Shown one piece after another: positions 5,397 through 8,276 of a stretch of DNA of 8,276 bases. Origin of the DNA: Campylobacterota bacterium (GTDB lineage: Bacteria > Campylobacterota > Campylobacteria > Campylobacterales > JAADDG01). The stretch is taken from NCBI GenBank assembly GCA_013154075.1, contig JAADDG010000129.1, forward strand, positions 1 to 8,276, written 5' to 3'. How positions within the stretch are numbered: the stretch's first letter is position 1; every line of letters starts with the position of its first letter. The notes under the pieces are model-generated. The model saw only the letters and a program-made list of their open reading frames with translations. It was not told where the DNA came from and did not search any database. The position numbers were made by a program, and so were the translations under genes.

Positions 5397-5402
5397 ATTA
5401 TA
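5397..5402 (-). promoter_or_regulatory. -10 box of the miaA promoter
   Basis: Minus-strand TATAAT, preceded by TG, sits 32 nt upstream of the miaA ATG, giving a leader of about 25 nt that contains the AAGGAG site. Confidence 0.6.
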
Positions 5403-5424
5403 CATTTTTTAATATAACTTTTAG

Positions 5425-5430
5425 TAGAAT
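5425..5430 (+). promoter_or_regulatory. -10 box of the mqnP operon promoter
   Basis: TAGAAT within TTTTAGTAGAAT lies about 30 nt before the mqnP start, downstream of a T-rich stretch as is common in Campylobacterota sigma-70 promoters. The same TAGAAT hexamer precedes bcp. Confidence 0.5.
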
Positions 5431-5459
5431 AGGTTTAATTTAGTTTATAAAGGTGAAAC

Positions 5460-6320
5460 TTGAATAAGTTTTTAAAGATATTGAAAGATATCAACGAATT
5501 GATTATGTTCAAACACTCCATTTTTGCACTTCCCTTTATTTTTATCTCCATGATAGTGGCGGCTAAGGGGTGGTTTGGAGTCAGACTTCTCTTTTTGGGA
5601 GTGGCCGCAGCCGTTACGGCTCGAAATTTCGCTATGGCTTTCAATAGATACGCCGATAGGGATATCGATATCAAAAACGAAAGAACCAAAAACAGACCGA
5701 GTGTGGACGGAAGAGTCAAAGAGAAGCATCTTATCTATTTTATAGTGATAAATGCCGTTTTGTTCGTGTGGGTGGCTTATTTGATAAACGATTTGGCTTT
5801 TTATCTTTCGGTTCCTATTTTGATAGTGCTTGCCGCTTACTCCTATTTCAAAAGATTTTCCGAGACGGCTCATTTGGTCTTGGGACTCTCTTTGGGACTC
5901 GCTCCTATAGCCGGAGTAGTGGCGGTTAGAGAGGAGATAACTCTTTGGTCCGTTTTCCTCTCTATCGGAGTGATGTTTTGGGTGGCGGGATTCGATCTTT
6001 TGTACTCTTTGCAGGATATGGAGTTTGACAAGAAAGAGGGACTTTATTCGATTCCGGCTATTTACGGGGCTAAATGTACGCTTTTTATCTCCAAAATTTT
6101 TCACGCACTAACGATACTTTTTTGGTTCTTTTTTATCTATTTATCCGGCGGAGGGACTTTTTTATATATCGCTCTTTTAATCTCTGCTATAATATTGTAC
6201 AAAGAGCATAAGATAGTGGAGAAGGATTTCAGACAAATAGATAGAGCGTTTTTTACTTTAAACGGCTATCTTGGAATAATGTTTCTATTCTTTACGATAT
6301 TGGATGTGGCGGTAAGATGA
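5460..6320 (+). CDS. mqnP: Menaquinone biosynthesis prenyltransferase MqnP (UbiA family)
   Basis: An integral membrane prenyltransferase that attaches the polyprenyl tail to the naphthoate intermediate in the futalosine pathway of menaquinone synthesis, the quinone used by Campylobacterota respiration. The 286-aa product has the first Mg-diphosphate motif N62-x3-D66-x3-D70 (in FNRYADRDIDIKNERTKNRP, 61-80) and the second D179-xx-Y-xxx-D186-xxx-D190 (in DLLYSLQDMEFDKKEG). Several hydrophobic helices match the UbiA fold. The start is TTG at 5460, preceded by AAAGGTG. The next Met is residue 16, inside a conserved segment, so TTG is preferred. It could be annotated ubiA, but the Campylobacterota context favours MqnP. 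It is the first gene of a run of three overlapping genes. Confidence 0.88.
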   Translation: MNKFLKILKDINELIMFKHSIFALPFIFISMIVAAKGWFGVRLLFLGVAAAVTARNFAMAFNRYADRDIDIKNERTKNRPSVDGRVKEKHLIYFIVINAVLFVWVAYLINDLAFYLSVPILIVLAAYSYFKRFSETAHLVLGLSLGLAPIAGVVAVREEITLWSVFLSIGVMFWVAGFDLLYSLQDMEFDKKEGLYSIPAIYGAKCTLFISKIFHALTILFWFFFIYLSGGGTFLYIALLISAIILYKEHKIVEKDFRQIDRAFFTLNGYLGIMFLFFTILDVAVR

Positions 6321-6838
6321 GTATAAGATTGGTAAAAGCTCCTTTAAAAATAGCTTTTTCTCGTGCCGATAAAGATAGATATAAACTCTTTAAAAGGGAG
6401 TTTGACAAACTTAGCGAATATGACGAGGATCCGGTCGGACAGTGGCTTAAGATGGCCAAAGCAAGAGGTGAGACGAAAGAGAGTGATCAGGTTTTGTTGA
6501 CGCTTATTGTGGAGCTTCATAGGAAAGTGGACGAGATAACCAAGATTTTGAAAAATGAAGAGATCGAGTTTTTGAAACTCGATACGGAAAGTATGATAGA
6601 AGAGATAGGTTTTGAACATTTTAAAATAGAAGATGATCTTTTAGAAGAGGGACTTCAATATTACGGCCGCATTCCTATGCCCATTTTCCCCAAAAGGGAG
6701 GTTGCCGTTTTTTTTACCGCCGTTAGCGAAAATATAGCGAAAATCGATTTGATGCACGAGAGAGACAGAGTCGATTGGGATGCTTATGTAGCTGCGAGAG
6801 AGAGAGTGATGATAAGAGAAAGGAAGGCTAAGAGATGA
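6317..6838 (+). CDS. Conserved protein, possibly a degenerate PilZ-like domain
   Basis: A 173-aa soluble protein overlapping the mqnP stop by ATGA, so probably translationally coupled. Residues ~55-82 form a heptad-like helix (LLTLIVELHRKVDEITKIL). The C-terminal half has the order expected of a PilZ barrel: a short strand before IEEIGFE (94-100), then LLEEGLQYYGRIPMPIFP (108-125), a strand VAVFFTAV, then HERDRVDWDAYVAARERVMIR (147-167), like the usual C-terminal helix with its R-x-Y-x-x-x-R pattern. The RxxxR and DxSxxG motifs needed for cyclic-di-GMP binding are not evident, so if it is PilZ-like it is of the non-binding type. The family assignment is inference from the pattern. The reading frame itself is secure. 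Confidence 0.8.
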   Translation: MSIRLVKAPLKIAFSRADKDRYKLFKREFDKLSEYDEDPVGQWLKMAKARGETKESDQVLLTLIVELHRKVDEITKILKNEEIEFLKLDTESMIEEIGFEHFKIEDDLLEEGLQYYGRIPMPIFPKREVAVFFTAVSENIAKIDLMHERDRVDWDAYVAARERVMIRERKAKR

Positions 6839-7344
6839 TTATAGATTTGGTTGCCATTATAGCGTTTGCCGTTGTTTTGGGTCTTATAGTTTTATTTATC
6901 TATATAAAGGATAGGGAGACGGATAAGAGACTCTCTATTTATGAAAAGGCGATAGAGGATCTCAACAAAAGAATTTTTCTGCTTGAAAAGAATCAAAAAA
7001 AGCTTATGCTCTCTAAAGAGACCGATATAGAGCACGAGATAAAGAGGATAGAGAATGCCCTCAATTTCAAAATAGAAGAGGCTCTCACTCCCGTAGAGAA
7101 ATCCGTAAAAGAGCTTCATTGGATACTTAATAAATTTCAAAACGAAATGGATACGCGAATAGAGAATATAGAAGCTATTGTCAAAGATATCACGGCGATT
7201 GCCGCAAGAGATGAAAATATAGATAAAGATAGGATTATAGAGCTCTTTAGAGAGGGTATGACTATAGACGAGATAGCCAAACAGGAAAAAATTCCTCAAG
7301 GTAAAGTGGAATTCGTATTGAAATTGGCGAATATAAACTCTTAG
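6835..7344 (+). CDS. Membrane-anchored coiled-coil protein with C-terminal HTH-like segment
   Basis: A 169-aa protein overlapping the previous stop by ATGA, with AGGAAGG upstream. Residues 4-24 are one hydrophobic helix (LVAIIAFAVVLGLIVLFIYI), which anchors the protein. Residues ~28-118 are a long, charged coiled coil. Residues ~131-166, including IIELFREGMTIDEIAKQEKI, look like a helix-turn-helix of the kind found at the C-terminus of DUF6115-like proteins. The topology predicts a short outer end with the coil and HTH in the cytoplasm. The function is unknown: a scaffold or a membrane-tethered nucleic-acid or protein-binding module are options. It is the last gene of the mqnP run. Confidence 0.85.
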   Translation: MIIDLVAIIAFAVVLGLIVLFIYIKDRETDKRLSIYEKAIEDLNKRIFLLEKNQKKLMLSKETDIEHEIKRIENALNFKIEEALTPVEKSVKELHWILNKFQNEMDTRIENIEAIVKDITAIAARDENIDKDRIIELFREGMTIDEIAKQEKIPQGKVEFVLKLANINS

Positions 7345-7378
7345 ATTAAATTTTACGCTTCTGCTTTTTTCTTTGTGA

Positions 7379-7384
7379 TAGAAT
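7379..7384 (+). promoter_or_regulatory. -10 box of the bcp promoter
   Basis: TAGAAT in TTTGTGATAGAATTTT, downstream of the T-rich stretch CTGCTTTTTTC, lies about 36 nt before the bcp ATG. It resembles the box before mqnP. No hairpin terminator is visible between the preceding gene and this site. Confidence 0.5.
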
Positions 7385-7419
7385 TTTCAAATTCGAAATA
7401 TCTTAAATAAGGAGCTATT

Positions 7420-7890
7420 ATGATCGAAGTTGGAGAGATGGCGCCCGATTTCTGTCTGCCGAATCAAGATGAAAACGAGATCTGTTTAAGAGATTTGAGA
7501 GGTAAATGGGTGGTTTTGTATTTTTATCCCAAAGACAACACTCCGGGATGTACGGCCGAAGCAATTGATTTTACCGAGAATTTACCGGAGTTTGAAGAGC
7601 TTGATGCCGTAGTGTTGGGAGTTAGCCCCGATTCGCCCAAAAAACATAGAAATTTTATAGAGAAAAAAGGGCTTAAAATCACTCTTTTAAGTGATGAGAA
7701 TAAAGAGGTTTTGGAAAAGTATGGAGTTTGGCAGCTTAAAAAAATGTGCGGAAGAGAGTATATGGGAGTGGTTAGAACCACTTATTTGATCGATCCCGAA
7801 GGGAAAGTGGCCGCAAGATGGGATAAAGTTAGAGTAAAAGGACATGTGGAGAAAGTAAAAGAGAAGTTAAAAGAGCTTAGAGGAGAGTAG
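7420..7890 (+). CDS. bcp: Thiol peroxidase, Bcp/PrxQ-type peroxiredoxin
   Basis: A cytoplasmic peroxidase that reduces hydrogen peroxide and organic hydroperoxides using a reactive cysteine, usually recharged by thioredoxin. The 156-aa product, normal for the family, has the active site NTPGCTAEA with peroxidatic Cys44, the upstream FYPKD, and the catalytic Arg119 in VVRTTYLIDP. The resolving Cys that many Bcp proteins have five residues later is absent (Ile49). Other cysteines are at 12, 22 and 110. Cys110 sits in KKMCGREYMG, where I would expect a Tyr. It may therefore work as a 1-Cys enzyme or use another partner cysteine. The ATG follows AAGGAG by 5 nt. The stop is immediately followed by queH. 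Confidence 0.94.
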   Translation: MIEVGEMAPDFCLPNQDENEICLRDLRGKWVVLYFYPKDNTPGCTAEAIDFTENLPEFEELDAVVLGVSPDSPKKHRNFIEKKGLKITLLSDENKEVLEKYGVWQLKKMCGREYMGVVRTTYLIDPEGKVAARWDKVRVKGHVEKVKEKLKELRGE

Positions 7891-8276
7891 TTGCTCGTTC
7901 ATATCTGCTGCTCGGTCGATAGCCACTTCTTTTTGCAAAAACTAAGAGAGAAGTTTCCTAACGAGAAGCTTATAGGATTTTTTTACGATCCCAATATCCA
8001 TCCTTATAGCGAATATAAACTCAGACTTTTGGATGTGAAAAGAAGCTGCGAGATTCTTGATATTCCTTTGATAGAAGGAGAGTATGATTTCGAAAGCTGG
8101 CTTGAGGCCGTAAGAGGCTATGAGAACGAGCCAGAGAAGGGTAGAAGATGTGAGGTGTGTTTCGATAGGCGTTTGGAAGTTACCGCACTTAAAGCCAAAG
8201 AGCTGAATGAAAACAAAATAACCACTACCCTTTTAACAAGTCCCAAAAAATCGAAAGAGCAGCTTAAAAAAGCGGG
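7891..8276 (+). CDS. queH: Epoxyqueuosine reductase QueH, 5' part
   Basis: QueH (formerly DUF208) reduces epoxyqueuosine to queuosine at tRNA position 34, replacing the cobalamin-dependent QueG in many bacteria. About 128 residues are visible. They include the paired cysteines HICCS (Cys6-Cys7), FFYDPNIHPYSEYKLRL (30-46), and GRRCEVCFDRRLE with Cys87-xx-Cys90. These four cysteines are the family's metal/iron-sulfur ligands. The likely start is the TTG at 7891, directly after the bcp TAG and in the same frame, with AGGAG at 7881-7885. No ATG precedes the conserved motif. The gene runs off the window edge, so the C-terminus is not seen. It is co-transcribed with bcp. Confidence 0.93.
   Translation, partial: MLVHICCSVDSHFFLQKLREKFPNEKLIGFFYDPNIHPYSEYKLRLLDVKRSCEILDIPLIEGEYDFESWLEAVRGYENEPEKGRRCEVCFDRRLEVTALKAKELNENKITTTLLTSPKKSKEQLKKA

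Noticed and set aside
5472..6104. Long minus-strand open frame of 210 codons inside mqnP
   Set aside because: It is antisense to a clear UbiA-family gene, its product is low-complexity and basic/Ser-rich, and it has no ribosome binding site.

Overview
The window looks like chromosomal DNA of a Campylobacterota (epsilonproteobacterial) species, possibly a vent-type or thermophilic lineage. The evidence is the MqnP prenyltransferase of the futalosine menaquinone route, the MiaA variant with a DSLSIYKEIDIASAKPS core, a single-copy Bcp peroxiredoxin beside QueH, AT-rich intergenic DNA, and heavy use of AGA and ATA codons. The genus is not resolved.

Layout. Positions 31-1131 hold a CRISPR array of 14 full 35-bp repeats and one decayed terminal repeat, enclosing 14 spacers of 38-46 nt. 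Bases 1-30 are probably the tail of one more spacer. The 5' end of the array, its leader and all cas genes lie outside the window. After a gene-free stretch and a strong terminator (1313-1332) comes a large minus-strand gene for an exported protein: signal peptide, an N-terminal beta-rich domain, five FN3 modules and a C-terminal block of four DUF4214-like repeats. A 255-bp AT-rich intergenic region follows. Two more minus-strand genes then lie beyond it: a two-helix small membrane protein and miaA (tRNA A37 prenylation). miaA diverges from a plus-strand run: mqnP, a PilZ-like protein and a membrane-anchored coiled-coil/HTH protein, with 4-bp overlaps at both junctions. After a new promoter come bcp and the start of queH, which is cut by the window edge.

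How the genes work together. mqnP serves respiratory quinone synthesis. bcp detoxifies peroxides. miaA and queH modify tRNA anticodon loops at positions 37 and 34. The large FN3/DUF4214 protein is probably at or beyond the cell surface, and it carries 11 D/E-X-N-X-S/T sequons of the type used by the Campylobacterota oligosaccharyltransferase PglB.

The most unusual signal is inside the CRISPR array. Many spacers are themselves inverted repeats that would fold into hairpins. Five of 14 have perfect stems of at least 7 bp, and others have slightly imperfect or shorter ones. One of them resembles an intrinsic terminator and shares its stem with the terminator that follows the array in this window. 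This points to spacer capture from structured RNA or fold-back DNA, or to selective retention of palindromic spacers.
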